Origin: Lasioglossum baleicum
Lineage: Eukaryota > Arthropoda > Insecta > Hymenoptera > Halictidae
Length of the DNA: 64,000 bases
Reading direction: 5' to 3'
NCBI RefSeq assembly: GCF_051020765.1
Contig: NC_134941.1
Coordinates: 14,446,001-14,510,000, forward strand
The notes beneath the pieces were generated by a model. The model was given only the letters and a program-made list of their open reading frames with translations, was not told where the DNA came from and did no database searches. The translations under genes and the position numbers were made by a program. This document shows positions 24,466 to 36,724 of the stretch, piece by piece (the first letter of the stretch is position 1; each line of letters starts with the position of its first letter).

Positions 24466-27400
24466 GGAACCGCAATTCCGAGCGGGACGAATAAGGCAGA
24501 CCGAATTCCCAATAAATCGCGAGACAAGTAACGAGGCACTACCGTGTTGGCAGCATTCACGATGGCAGTAAAAGTGGTGAGAAAAATCCCGGTGTAGAAT
24601 TTATTCGAAGCGTTTCCCGGTAAGGTTTCTGGTCGTTTACGAGTACAAAGTCGCGAGTCCCGTCGCTTGAAGGAAATTCAGTGGAATCGCGGGCTCCCGG
24701 GACGAAGGGAGCTGAAATATGGCCGGGCTGACACCAGAGTGTGCTCTCGCGAGTAGAAACGATCGTGTTGCCGGTTGCCGAAGAAAGCGAGCATTCAGCC
24801 TGTACGGCGGCGTTTCTTCCACCGGAGGAGAGACGTTTCGTCCATAAAAAGAGACCCCGCTGGAAGCGCCAATCGTTTCGCTTGGCAAGTGTAACGTTTA
24901 CAGGCTGCCTCTAATTGGTGTTCGAGGCTGATGAACGCCAATGAAACATGGAAAGATGGGAACGCGAGATACCTCTCGCGTTTCTCCCTCGATCAGACCG
25001 TATCCCGCTGGCTTGATCCCTTCTGCGTCGCCCTTCCCGAGATTAGTCAAATCTCGACGATTATTCCTCGAGAGCGTGCGGCTACAATGTTCCTCGTTGA
25101 TTCCGCGTCTGCGATTATATTTTTACCGGTTCCACGTTCTTCACGCCGTAATGTTCAGCGGGACGACGGCATTCCAAATTATTGCGCGTCACTCGCGCAA
25201 GGAATTTATTTTACTGCCAGTTTTATCGGGGACTCGGGATTTCTTCTTCTGCGGAAATTCTTCGCGCTTCGGACGACGGGCCTTCATTTATTTTTCGTGC
25301 AGCGATCAAGTAGTAGCAATTTGCATTATTCGGCAGCATGTTGCAGCTTTACGAAAATAGCTAATAACGCAAATCACGCCTCGTAGATCTTTTAAAACCC
25401 CATCTTTCCATTATAGAGACTACCCCCTTGAGCCTAGCTTGACGTCCAGCAGAGTCCTCGGAAACCGAAGAAAAGAAACAGAAAATGAAGATAACCTAAA
25501 AACGGTAAAGTGCATTGTCGAAAGTGCAACCCAATCAGCTCCCCAGTATCCTCACGAGAGTAATCTCTATGCAAATGGCCGTGTTCGATCAAAACCCGTC
25601 AGAGTATAGCGAAACAGATTCGCAAAAGAGCTAAGAAGGGTGAGGGTGGTCGAGAGGGGGTTTCAGGAAAGAAGGGCAACGTTTCGAGAAGGACGTGTCT
25701 CGTTTACGGGGATTAGGATAAAGCTCTTCCCCCCCGTGTGCGCAGCCGCTGTCCTCCTTTTGTCTACCGCTTTTTATCTAACCTCTTTCCCTCTGTTTCG
25801 AAGCATCCTGGGCTCTCTCGGTTGTGTTCCACGTAAAACGCCTCGAATGCCGGCGGCGGTGCGCCGTTAAAAATAGAGCACGCAACGACTTACTAATCTG
25901 GTTAGGGCTACTTAGCGTAACTCCAACTATTTAGACCTGGATACGGTTACGGTAGTTAGGCCGCCTCTATCGGCTCTAAGTAGACCCACTGGGTCCAGCC
26001 TTCTTCTTCTTCTTCTTCTTCTCCTCTACCTCCTTTTCTTCGTCTTTCGATCCTTTTTTTTCTCGTTTACGTTTCACGAAACGCGCTAAAACGTCTTAAT
26101 GGGGCCTGGCCATTCGCGCGGGAAAACGGACGCTCCTTCTCTTCGATTTATTTTTTAGAGGATCCTATGATTGTTCGAATGGGGCCTGGGAATCCTCCTT
26201 TTTCAAGATCGCGTGCCTAAGAGGATTCCAATTTATTTCTCTCGTTTGCTTTTTCTGGATAGAAATCTTCTTTTTACCAAGTGACGATTTATGGAAGTAA
26301 TTAACGTTGTTTGCAACTTCTGAATGGGTAATTGCAAACTTGCCAGCTTCTGCTTTCGTAGTATGATAGAGCGAAAGCAGAAGGTTTGTTTGGTAGGTAC
26401 AAAGTCTTCCTCGTAGACTGAGACCGAGATATTTTAACAACAAACTGTAAAAATGTCTCGGTAAAAGAATTCTTGCTATTCGCTAGACGGAAATGAATCT
26501 CCAAAGGCACTTTCTCCGATCGTCAGACGATCACCTACTAATGAGATCGAAGTAGACAACGCAGCGTGAAATCTTTCGGGAGGTTTGAAGTTTAATTCGT
26601 TTTTTTTAATCCGTTCACGAAACCACACAAAGCGAAACCCGCTTATCTTTCTCGGGATCGGTTATGTTTAATTGAGGCGTTGTCGTGGCTGTTGATTCGA
26701 CTCCTACGGGGAGATGCACGTTGGCAACCTCCAAGGCTAATTAACGAGCGTGCGCCGAGTAATTAATCGAGTCCTCCTGTCCGCGGACAGACGTGCTGAC
26801 AGAGGACGCTTCCTCTTGGACGGCCCACGAGCGGATCGATTTTTCTGACCGACGCGACGACGCTCTCGTGAGCGAGGAAACTTGGAACCGTTCGGAGAAA
26901 TTTAGAACCTGTGCTGTACTCCCCGTCCATGATCCATAAATCATCCAACTCGGGCGAATAAATCAATCCTGGCTGTGAAATTCTATCGAACTTTTTCGCT
27001 CCTCCCTGTTCCAGCGCGGCGTGCAAGATATTTTCTTCGATTATTCTAGCTTTACCGTTGATTTACTCTGCAAAAATTGCAGACAAATTGTCCATTTTCA
27101 GTCATTAAAATTGTACTAAAATTCACGGTGAAACGTTGTGGGCCGCGTAATTTTTCCAGTAAATAAAAACCGGGTTGTTTGAACAAAAGGGGGGTTCCAC
27201 AGTCGAATTGGGGTATCAAAGACGACGGTCCCACGGAACGGAAAATTTCCGTGTCTAACCATGGCCGCACGTGGTCTCGCAGCCGTCGCGACCCCGTCGA
27301 AAACGAGATTTCGAAAATCCGTTATTTAAATAAGCCGGGGCGAGGGTCCCCGGGGTACTTTGCCCACGAGTAGGATCAGAGAATAATAAAAAAAGAAAAA

Positions 27401-27915
27401 AAGAGAGGAGCGACGGCAAGAAGATGGAACGGGGCAGAGAAAGCGGGCCGGAATGATTTTATAAAATTAATAGTAAAGGGGGTAGCTACCTCTCTCTCTC
27501 TCCCTCTCTCTCACTCTGCGTCCGCTATTATGCGCGTATGCAAATACGGCGGAAGGGGTGGATGGGGACACACGGATGGATATTCGTGGATCGAATAAGG
27601 GGGTACCGTGCTTAGGAGAAAGAGGGAGGGGGGGGGCACAGGGTGGTGTTTCGGTGACGAGCGGCCCCCGATGGGGATATGTAGAGGGAAAAGAGTATGC
27701 AGGCTGCGAGGCATTAAAACTTCCGAGATTTATAGTGGCACGGACTGGTCTGCGCCTCGCTCGATTCGGGGTTGCTTTCACTAAAAAGGGGGCCATATTG
27801 CTGGTAACGAGCGGGAAGGGGCGGAATATTGCGTTCGGAAGATTTTAATGCGCGAGGACGCGGCTCCTGGGTCCAAGGACCTTCCTCTCGATTCCTATCG
27901 TCACTTTCACAATCA
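24466..27915. other. Non-coding with TTC and CT microsatellites
   Basis: A (TTC)n run lies at about 25999-26022 and a CT-rich run at about 27490-27512. Frames of up to 151 codons (24931-25386) lack domains and splice support. No gene is called. Confidence 0.4.
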
Positions 27916-27918
27916 TTA

Positions 27919-28098
27919 GAACTGCGGATCTTTATGCATTCATGAAGAAATTGGTTCGGTGAAATATAAAACGGGAAAGGATTTTAAAAATTCAAGAATG
28001 CTGTAATGTTGTTTTTAACGTTACAAAGTCGTTAAGGGATCAAATAAATTTTTATATTATTCCTGCTTTCCATAATCAATGCAAAACGTTTTTAAGAA
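27919..28098. mobile_element. MITE copy B, right end lost
   Basis: The left end ACTGCGGATCTTTATGCATT at 27922 is followed by TCATGAAGAAATTGGTTCGG, matching copies A and C. The interior (ATGCTGTAATGTTGTTTTTA, then GTCGTTAAGGGATCAAA) matches copy H. After AATGCAAAACGTTTTTA the right TIR is missing, so this copy is truncated or badly decayed. Confidence 0.8.
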
Positions 28099-28099
28099 T

Positions 28100-29196
28100 C
28101 ATTTAAGAGGTTCAACATTGAAATTAGCAAATGTTTCTTAAGGGGGTAGTCCTGTTTCCAGGATTGCGATCATGCAAACGGTGGGATTTTTCGGTAGTCA
28201 AAAGCGCTAGATAAAGTATTAAGTCGCCCTCAAACTCCTAATTTTTACTAGGCGTAATTTGCATCATCGAAAAGTCTAACTAACGAGCCTACTCCCTTGC
28301 TATTATTTAAAAACGGACACGTATTCGTCGCGCGATTAATTCCCGAGTTAATTTCAACGAGAGCGTTCGTCTCGTTAAAAATAAACTGATAGACACCATA
28401 AACTCTTGAATCGGGGGGGCCGAGGGTGGAAATGCGGCGGCGGCGGTGGCTATCGGGAGGTGCATTCTGCAGGCGGTTGCAACGCGAGGCGGCTAGGATC
28501 GTGAGCCAGGAACTAGAAAGAGGGAGCCATAAGTGTGTGTTCATAAGATATGGTGTGAAACACGAGAGGGGCCCGAGATTAAAGAATGAAAAACATAGAT
28601 TTCTGAGAACTGGTTGAAGTCATAATATTCGTAATTTCAAGCTGCGCCTTGTGGCGACCGTCTTCTGCGCCGTTGAAATTAATGTGAGCGGAAATAAAAT
28701 TCCCTGTTCCCCCCGCTGTTGCCTGTTCCCTCCTTCTCACACTCTCTCTCTCTCTCTCTCTCGCTCTTTCTCCGGTGTTTCGCGCGTTCCCTCAACCTCC
28801 TTCTCCTCTTTCTCTTCCTCCCGCATACACCGGGTCCGTTCCTCTTGTTCCAGCGCTTTCGTCCGGGGCGCACGACAAGTGGAGAACGTTTAACGGTCGA
28901 GCGGCGTGCAAATAAATTCCGCGGACGGCAGGAACGATGTTTGCCGCCAATATTTGGCTTTCGAGGATCGCCGGGGAAAAGTTGTCGGACATGCATACGT
29001 GTGCGCTATCGGGCGAATGCTTTTCGGAAATCATTTCTCGCGCGGGACGTCGATTTTTCAGGTAAATAATGTTTCGGATACATTGTCTGCATTGTAAGAA
29101 GGGTTCTAGGTGTTCAGAAAAATGTTTATTACACAATCATTCTCGATAATCCAATGAAAAGACGAAGAAGAAAATGTAACTCCTGCTGGTCATCAC
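28100..29196. other. Non-coding, CT microsatellite near 28741-28765
   Basis: No supported gene; the CT tract produces Ser/Leu-rich and Arg/Glu-rich frames on opposite strands. Confidence 0.4.
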
Positions 29197-29433
29197 TAGA
29201 CTGCGGATTTTTATGCATTTATGGAGAAATTAGCTTGGTGAAATGTAAATCAATAAGTTATTATGGAAATGGCGTGACGTGGATGCGAAATAAAAATTTC
29301 TAATAGAATTGTAACGAACTGGAGTGCAATAGAAATTTATTTTCTTCCCTGTTATGTTTAATTTTTCTATTTCTGCTATTTGAAATTACACCTCCTCGTT
29401 TTGGTCATACGTGCATCAAAAATTCGCAGTCTA
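29197..29433. mobile_element. MITE copy C, both ends present
   Basis: About 237 bp. The left end TAGACTGCGGATTTTTATGC starts at 29197 and the right end AATTCGCAGTCTA finishes at 29433. Ends read TA|GACTGCG and CGCAGTC|TA, consistent with a TA target-site duplication. The centre differs from copies A and G, so this is a separate subfamily or a rearranged copy. Confidence 0.82.
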
Positions 29434-30625
29434 GTCCAACAAAAATCGAACTCGCTACGAAAAGGAAAGATGTGTTCCCGATGAAATCTACACATCTACA
29501 AGCGCCGATCGAATCGTTAATCAGTGGTGTTCTCCTCTTTCCACAAGAATGCATAACTCGACGCGCATCGGCTATGCATATCTCGGCGCGTCTCGCTGCA
29601 TCTCGATGCATCTCTCGGAAGATTTTCGCGGGGGAGAGTGTTGCACTTGCCTCGAGCCTGTCCACCTCGTAGAGACAGCGGCTGACGGTGTTCAGACAGC
29701 TTTGAATACCGTTTGAACGCGGCCCGGTAATGGAGAGATGATTGATGTCAGCAGTTTAGCGATATGGTAGCTTTGAGCGGGCGACGAGTCGACGGTACAG
29801 TGACTTCAGGAACGGTGTGAGATAACCGTGCACTTTCAGAGCTGCTTTTGATCATTCTAGGCTGGTTCGAGAGGACCCACGAAACGTTTCTCGATACAGG
29901 AGAATGTCTCCGGGATTCTTTAAACCGGAGAGTTCTAGCTGCCTTGAGCAAATAGCTTCGAATCTTCAGAATCGGGCTGGAATTCCCTGTTTTCGAGATT
30001 CACAAGTGTTTGCGTAGTGGTTTCGAAGTTGCCATGAGTAGTGGGAGAGCTGTTTTATAATCATGGTTCTCCTCTTGGACTTTTGGTGGCCCCGTGAGAC
30101 TTTCTTAATTCTTTTCAATATTTTTTGAGAACTTTATTGCTTATGAAGGGGATGATTTAGTCTACTCCCACATTCATTCACCACGTGTAATGCTTTATTA
30201 ATACATTACCGACCGGCGATTATTGCATAATTTTGAAAAATCTACAGTACATGGCTAAACACTTTTTAATGAAACCTTCAATAGCAACAGCAATTTTCAT
30301 TGTGAGCTAACAAGTCACTCTTAATAACGTCATCTAATAGTTCCATTTAAGATTGCAATGTAAAAGAAAATTTCTATGCTTTCATTTGGTGCAGCACAGT
30401 TATTGAAAATCCTATTAATAGGCTTCCGGTGGGTGAAGTGTTAAGTATCGATATGTCACGTAAACATAAAACGGATGCAAACGCGGACTAACGCCTGAAC
30501 TTCGGTATCAAGATACCGTAACGATTAAACCAACTATGGTGCGCTAACAGCGAAGAGAACGACTAGGTAGTCGTCAAGTAGCTGGACAAAAAGACAAGAG
30601 ATATAGAACTGCATTAGTTTTACCT
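29434..30625. other. Non-coding, no feature recognised
   Basis: Mixed-composition DNA, AT-rich from about 30050. No exon or repeat supported. Confidence 0.4.
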
Positions 30626-30639
30626 TAATAAGATAATTA

Positions 30640-30718
30640 AAAGAAGAATAAAATTTTTGTATGGCTCCTGTGTTTGGCAATCAATGCAAACATTTTTTAT
30701 TTTGCATAAAGATCCAGA
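30640..30718. mobile_element. MITE copy D, right end only
   Basis: Contains GGCTCCTGTGTTTGGCAATC then AATGCAAACATTTTTTATTT and GCATAAAGATCC. This is the right-terminal sequence of the family, broken just before the last bases of the TIR. No matching left end was found nearby. Confidence 0.78.
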
Positions 30719-30719
30719 G

Positions 30720-33700
30720 GACTGGAAGAACGATCTCTGCTGCCAATCAACAATTTCTCAATCACCGGACAAACCCGAAAATGTCTCGAAAAGGCTCTTT
30801 AGCGGAGAAACCTTTCGTATCTCGAGGAACGTGTACATATATTCTCTCGGGCTGGCGAATTTGAATAATCCGCCGGTATTCCGGCAGACACTTGAACAGC
30901 CACACGAGGCCCCAGCAGCCCCCAGGCCTGGCAACATTACATTCAAGTGTTTGACGAACAGAACGGACGGGAAAGAGCGAGAAAGAGAGCCAGGCGAACG
31001 CGTTACGTCGCCTGCTTTTTTGTTTTCCCGCTTCTGGTATCGGCATCAGCGTCGAGCTATGTCGAGTGGCGCAGCCTCTCACGGACCAACTGCTGTCTCT
31101 TCGGGGTTCGAACGCGTTGCCAGAATCCGAGCCCGATCGTTTCTCCTTCTTAATGATCCTTTTGTCCCGGAACGTTGACCCTTCCACGCTTCCTGGGACA
31201 AGGGAACGCCCTAGAATCCTTCGTTTGATTTTCATTCGCTTCTTCGCTGATCGAGGCATCTGCTCTGGATCCTGGAAATCCAGGATCCGATCCAGGAAGG
31301 ATCTGTTCCTCGAAACTGGGTCCTCTGTGGTTTCTCTGGTTGCGACAATTTTTTGAAGATGATTGTTCGAGTTTGGAGAGTGTCAAGTATTTTTCTAAAT
31401 TACTGGAGACCTGGAATCTGCAGAGGAACATTGCATGAGGATCGAATGTCAGATTTTTACTTTTTAAAATTTGTTGTGGGTCGTTAGGTGTGTTACACAC
31501 GAACGAGGACAGTAATTCCTGGGATCGCGTCATTGTGTAAAGCTAGAAATGGCCTCGCCACTCTTCGATAAAAGAATACCTGGCAGAGCACGTTCAGCTA
31601 CGTCCATTATCAAGCTCATAACAATCGCGCATTACACGAAACGAGCCGAATAGGTTCGTCTTTCAAAGTCAGCCTTTCAACTCATTCTGGATACGCAGAA
31701 ATATTATCCACACAGAAAACGAGTCTCCAATTAATATCAGTGCATTGATATCACCAATAACGTATTAACCCCTTGCCGTACCATTTTCTTCACAGTTACA
31801 ATAGTTTTCTTTCTCCCCAAAAATGTCGTAGAAGACACTTCAGAAGCTACATTTATCTTAACGCTTAAATATTGATTACAAACGAATGAAATTTGATCTC
31901 ATTCTTTAATGAAACACACAGCATTCGTATTTTTTAACATTTTTATTATGAGTCTGGCTCGTTAAATTGCGGCAAGGGGTTAACAGAATGAGTTCACTGG
32001 AAAACTGGCATTTTCTAGAAAGTCGTTTAATAGCAGGAAATTGGTGCTGAGTCGTGATCGAGAGGTGGAAAAGAGGATCGTCAGAGATTCCGAGGAATGT
32101 CCGGTCGGGTACCAGGTTTCCCCGATCTATCCTAGTCCCTGGCTCGGTTCCCTCAGCAAAAGGGGTTAGTTTCTTTCCTGCCGCGGATTCGAGAAAAAGA
32201 GAGATTCCCGGGCTGGCTGGCCTAGATTCTTGGGGCGCCGGTCTCGAACTTACCGAGAATAAAGACGGAACGAGTGCACAGAAGCGAACGGCCGCGGAAA
32301 CTAGCCGGGGACGGCGAAACCTTGGGATTCTTCGGGCTATTATTCGAAACCTGTAAAAAGCGACGCTCCTAATGATTCAATTCGAACGGCAGGAAGAACG
32401 AGAGAGAGAGAGAGAGAGAGCTGGACGACGATTAGAAAAACCGTCTCCCTTCGACACGGCTCGGCGATGATGAATTCAGTCGCTGAAAAAGGAACGACTG
32501 AACAGGGAAAATTGAGACGTTTTCCTCGGACTAGCTGCTCTACGGGACTTGCCGGACACGCGTAGTGCTCGAGGGATTCTATATAAATGGAAATTCACAG
32601 GAAGACCGTCATTAATTTTATAGGAGAACGAATCGGAGCAATTAGTTGTGTAGGATACTGGAAAAATTAATTCCTGGATAGACTCTCGATCGACGAGGGA
32701 AGGCGTGAAAATTGAGGATTCTCGTGAGATTCTACATTAGTTTAAATTTTCAGGCAGACTGCTCGTTAATGTTACATTGAATTATACGTGCGTGGAACTG
32801 TAGAGTGGAAATGAACTCTGGATATTATAGACTGTGGGATGATGAAAATTGCATTGGGGATGTTGGCGAGATTCTAAATCAAACCCACCTCGAACAACCT
32901 CCACTGAAAACCACAGAAAAAGGACCAATCGCGGTTGCGCAAACCGCATCCCCAAAAATTCCGCGTCGATTTCAATTCCAAATGGAGCTGCTGCAGCAAG
33001 AAAACCGAAAGACCCGTCCAGAAGCGTATTATCACGCAAATGCGTTGGACGGAAGGACCGCTGTCACCAGCGGAGAGGCGTTCTCGGTAAACGCATCGGC
33101 TCGGGTCGCAAAAATGAATTCCTGAGTCGGTTCGCGCGCGGCAATCAGCGGCAACACAGATTGAATTTTTCATCTCGGTGCTCGCGCGCCAGTGCCAAAG
33201 AAGAAGAAGAAGCTTCCCGAGAAAACAAGCTTGTAGAGACTCGCCTGGCCAAAAGCAGAAGTCCTCGGCCACGGTGTGTGCCGGGCAACAAAGAGAGAGA
33301 CTACTCTCCCATTGTTCAGGGTCGATCTTCTGCACTCGGATTCGACCGGGCCGGTGCACGGTGCACGTTCATGTGCAAACAGGGTGATAATGTATTCAAG
33401 GTCCGCCCCGTGGACGATGGTGGGGGTGAAACGGGGCGGCCCGGCTCGGCCCGCGTACTGTAACAGATGTTAATTATCCCTTCTGTGTACAGAGAGCCCG
33501 GCAAAAAAACTCCGCTATCGTCCACTGGTGTGCATCCCCACGTTCGAGGAGGGTCTACTCACGTGTCCTGATCGAGGGCCACGTGGCCCGCCTAGTGCCA
33601 CGAGGCCCAATCGCGTTCCACTTCCGGCGACAACCGCCTAGGGAAATTCTGCGGAACCTAGGCTCTCCGAGCTGCCGAGTCCTGTCGACTTGTCAACCCT

Positions 33701-35390
33701 ACCTCCCTCCCTCCCCTCTCTCTCTCTCTTTCTCTCTTCTCCCTTTCTTGATCGTCTCTCTTCCCGTTCTTCTTTGCCCACTCCACCGGCTAATCGATCC
33801 TGCTAACTCCTCGCGACTCCCAGGATCCCATGACCTCTCCTTGACTTCGGCGTGATAGTCCAGGTTCGGATGCTAGAGAGTCTGGAAGGATTTTTACAGT
33901 TGGAAAAGATGGGAAACAGGATTTTGGTGAGACCTATGTGAGAGACTCGGTGATTATTGTTCAAGCTTGGTTGTTGTTCTGTAGATAATTGGATTTGCGA
34001 ATTTTTTTCGCGGAAATTGAGGACAATGAGGTTCTCGTATCGTTGAATTTGACAATGCTGACAATGTTAAAATTGTAAAGTGAGAAATGTGTGGGATCGA
34101 AAAATTTTAAGTGGACCGGTTTATGTGTGGAAACGGATGAACGATTAGTAAGGAAATTCTTGTAACAGAGGAACGGCGAAGTTCTACAAATTGATAGCCA
34201 CCATTTGAAAAGTCGACTGGCACATCGACGCCTTAAATTTGCCAGCAGATCGGCAAGTTTTTACCTGTGCCCCGCGAGAATGTCCCGGTCGTTTGAGCGA
34301 GGCAGTTAGGATCGTGCTAATAATCGTTAGCCATGCTTACGACACTAATTACGGTTCTCCTTTTTATCCGTGTCCGTCGAGAAGCGCCAGAAGATTGGTC
34401 TAATTGGAAAAATTTTCGGGTGGTGTCGAAGGAGTAAAAGACAAATATGAGAAAGGAGAGCCTGTTACGGCTTTTCAATGAGTTAAACGTAAATGATTAG
34501 AGATACAATCTGCTTCCACGGAAACGGCGTACACGAACGTTAATCTCTTAATGAACCCTGGCAGATTAATAACGATACGACACGTTATTAAAATTCTAGA
34601 AAATTTAATGACCGGCTATTTACCTTCCGGGTAGGCTAATTAATCAGTGTTGCAGGGAGCCGCTAATGCCGCGTGACTTGTCCGGTAGCGTACCTCTGAA
34701 AAAAACATGAATGGAAAAGCGAACGATGTCGCTTCGTACACGAACAACCACGTTCCGAAACAGTTGAACGTCCGGAACCAGTGTCGTACCGCCCCGAGGA
34801 ATCTACTTAAGACCCCGAAACTTTTCGTTTCTTTCCGTCCCGTCGGGGCTCATCAGCAGTCATTTATTTCGGGCTGTTGATTGCTCGAATCATCGCTCGT
34901 CGACCAAAGGAGCCACGGCAGCTTCCTTCTATCCCTCTCCGTCCTCGAATCGATTTGGATAACTTGGAGCGAGGCATCCGAAACACGCCGCCTAATTCGG
35001 CCTTCGGAATCGTTAGTTCCGTTTTTGTCCGGTTCATTATCGGTTATTTATTTCCGCACTAAAACTGGCCCATTAAGGCCACCCGACCAATATGGCCACG
35101 CACCGGTTCACTCGCGGCAAGAAGTCATTTTCCCCTCGATGTCCCTTCGAAATTCCATCGCTCCGCCACGTCGCGTCGAAACGATCACTTCCGTTTCAGA
35201 GAGCTCTGACAGTTTCCTTGAACCTCGACCGAAACCGTATTTCCCATTTCTGTCGACTGCCGTGACTGCGTCTAGCAGTTTCCATTAGCCGCTGACTAAT
35301 GATGGTTAGCTTTTTTGTAGCCTGCTAGATCTCAGTCTTCTTTCAGTGAATATTAAAAAGATTCAAAGACATCAGCGTACGGGTTTCAGC
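30720..35390. other. Non-coding block with short palindrome and GA/CT tracts
   Basis: Includes the palindrome at 31267-31288, a (GA)n tract at about 32400-32420, a GAAGAA run near 33200 and a CT tract near 33716-33740. Frames of up to 204 codons (32849-33463) overlap others on both strands and show no domain. No gene is called; an upstream non-coding exon of the gene at 36207 may hide here. Confidence 0.4.
31267..31288. repeat. Perfect 10+10 bp inverted repeat
   Basis: GGATCCTGGA and TCCAGGATCC face each other across two bases; a further GATCCAGGA follows at once. Function unknown. Confidence 0.7.
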
Positions 35391-35394
35391 TTGT

Positions 35395-35492
35395 TCAGAA
35401 AATTAAAAGAAGTGAGAAATTTCTATCTCGCTCCTGTGTCTCGCAATCAATGCAAACATTTTTTATTTTGCGTGAAGATCCGCAATTTAGTT
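35395..35492. mobile_element. MITE copy E, right end only
   Basis: CGCTCCTGTGTCTCGCAATC then AATGCAAACATTTTTTATTT and GCGTGAAGATCCGCAATTTAG. This is the same right end as copy D with point changes in the TIR. It lies 0.7 kb upstream of the first visible exon. Confidence 0.78.
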
Positions 35493-36206
35493 AATTATCC
35501 ATCCTTATTTTAAATCGCAAAATCGTGGTCATCTTGACAACTGGTAGAATTTGCAAAAGATCATGGAAATGGTAAAAAATTGGCTTTCATTTTTCCCTGA
35601 GAAGACTTTCCGAAGGACCTGACAGCTTCTTCAGACCTGGCCCCGTTATGGAATACGATTTTCCAGGCCCGGCTTGCCCAGGCGATCCCCTAGGTTGACC
35701 GGAGAGCGATCGTCGTAGAAAAATCGCGGTTCCCCGAACAGCTGAGCCGCGCACCGGAACGGGGAAAGAAATCCTCCGGGGTTATCTATTTCTGTGTCAG
35801 TGCGAAAGTGGGTTACGGCAAGTTCAGCGAAACCCCCGGACGGGCCCGTCACGCTGCCGAACGAGCGAGAACCGTCCACGGTTTGCGCCACTACTGGAAC
35901 GAGACGCGAGAACAAGGCGAAAACAAAGGCACGTCGTCGTAACAAAGCTACGCTGATATACGAGCGCTGCTCGGTCAGCCGAGTAGACGGGCCCGCGATA
36001 ACGCGAAACGAGGGACAATTCGTTTCTCGGCGAACCCCGGGGCCCAGGAAGTAGGCCCCTGGTCACCTCTTCTAATGAGAACCCCTAGAAACAGTGACCA
36101 ACCTCGAAAAGCCCCGTTGAAAATCCCTTGAGTGAATGCGATTATATTTTAGTAAAATCGTTTGTTACTCGGATCACGCTGATGTTGTTTTTCTCTCTTG
36201 TTCCAG
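35493..36206. other. Non-coding DNA immediately upstream of exon 1
   Basis: GC-rich at 35640-36070, then AT-rich, ending in the polypyrimidine tract and acceptor of the first visible exon. Because it ends in an acceptor it should be intron at its 3' end. I saw no convincing promoter. Confidence 0.5.
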
Positions 36207-36243
36207 AATGCATTGAAGAGTCGGCCAGCTCAAGAGTATCGAG
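36207..36243 (+). other. 5' UTR part of first visible exon, with a two-codon uORF
   Basis: The exon follows a strong acceptor: a pyrimidine run ending TTGTTCCAG at 36198-36206. Because it begins with an acceptor, at least one further 5' exon and the promoter must lie upstream, and I could not locate them. The stretch contains an upstream ATG at 36208 followed by CAT and TGA, in the same frame as the main start. This gives a two-codon uORF and an in-frame stop, which rules out an N-terminal extension through this exon. The exon call rests on splice signals and phase; no transcript data were available. Confidence 0.75.
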
Positions 36244-36274
36244 ATGTCCGCGGTAACCAGCCCGTATGGCCCCA
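36244..36274 (+). CDS. Coding exon 1 (start codon) of a putative CtBP-binding nuclear regulator
   Basis: The ATG at 36244 opens the reading frame MSAVTSPYGP and the exon ends after the first base of codon 11. The donor is CCA|GTAAGA at 36275. The split codon (A + CG) makes Thr11 with exon 2, and the frame then runs open for 147 more codons. I chose this start because it is the first ATG after the in-frame TGA of the uORF at 36208-36216, and because splicing from here puts exon 2 in the only frame that reads as a protein. The exon carries only 31 coding bases, so automated gene finders could miss it. A transcript starting from another 5' exon could instead begin at Met13 in exon 2. Confidence 0.75.
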
Positions 36275-36724
36275 GTAAGAAACTTCCCTCGTCTTAAACC
36301 ACACGCTTTCCAACCGGCAATTGCTCAAGCGAGAGCTCTAGGCCAGTTGCTTTCGATCACGTGTATATTCCCTCCATTTTACCGAATCCTAATAGCCGGC
36401 GCGAGTACTCTAACGATTCCGAGAACGTTCAATTAACGTGCGCCTCGGCTGAATTCTAATTAATGTTAAAATTTGATTCGCGGGAAGCGAGCGGCCTTCG
36501 GGTTGCGCAACAGCCGGCTGAGAATCCATCAATCCCAGTCAACGGTGCTCTCACAATGGTGCCCTAACTCGGCCGACCTAGTCTGCGCGTTGAAAAAACT
36601 CAAAAATTTGATTTCACACCTTCTCGCAGACCCGAAATCATCTGGGAACCATTTTTATACTGCCCCAAATAGTTAACACTAACCCGGTAGATCTCTCTGA
36701 CCATGGTCTTCTCCTTTCCATTAG
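36275..36724 (+). other. Intron 1
   Basis: This is a 450 bp GT-AG intron in phase 1. The frame of exon 2 stays open a little way into its 3' end, with an ATG at 36703 that spans the acceptor. That ATG would only be used if the transcript began inside the intron. No repeat was recognised. Confidence 0.75.

Noticed and set aside
31090..31120. GGTTCGAAC resembling a tRNA B-box
   Set aside because: No acceptor stem or A-box at proper spacing.
36703..36724. ATG at 36703 as the gene start
   Set aside because: It lies in the polypyrimidine tract and acceptor of intron 1; the spliced start at 36244 has matching phase and an upstream in-frame stop.
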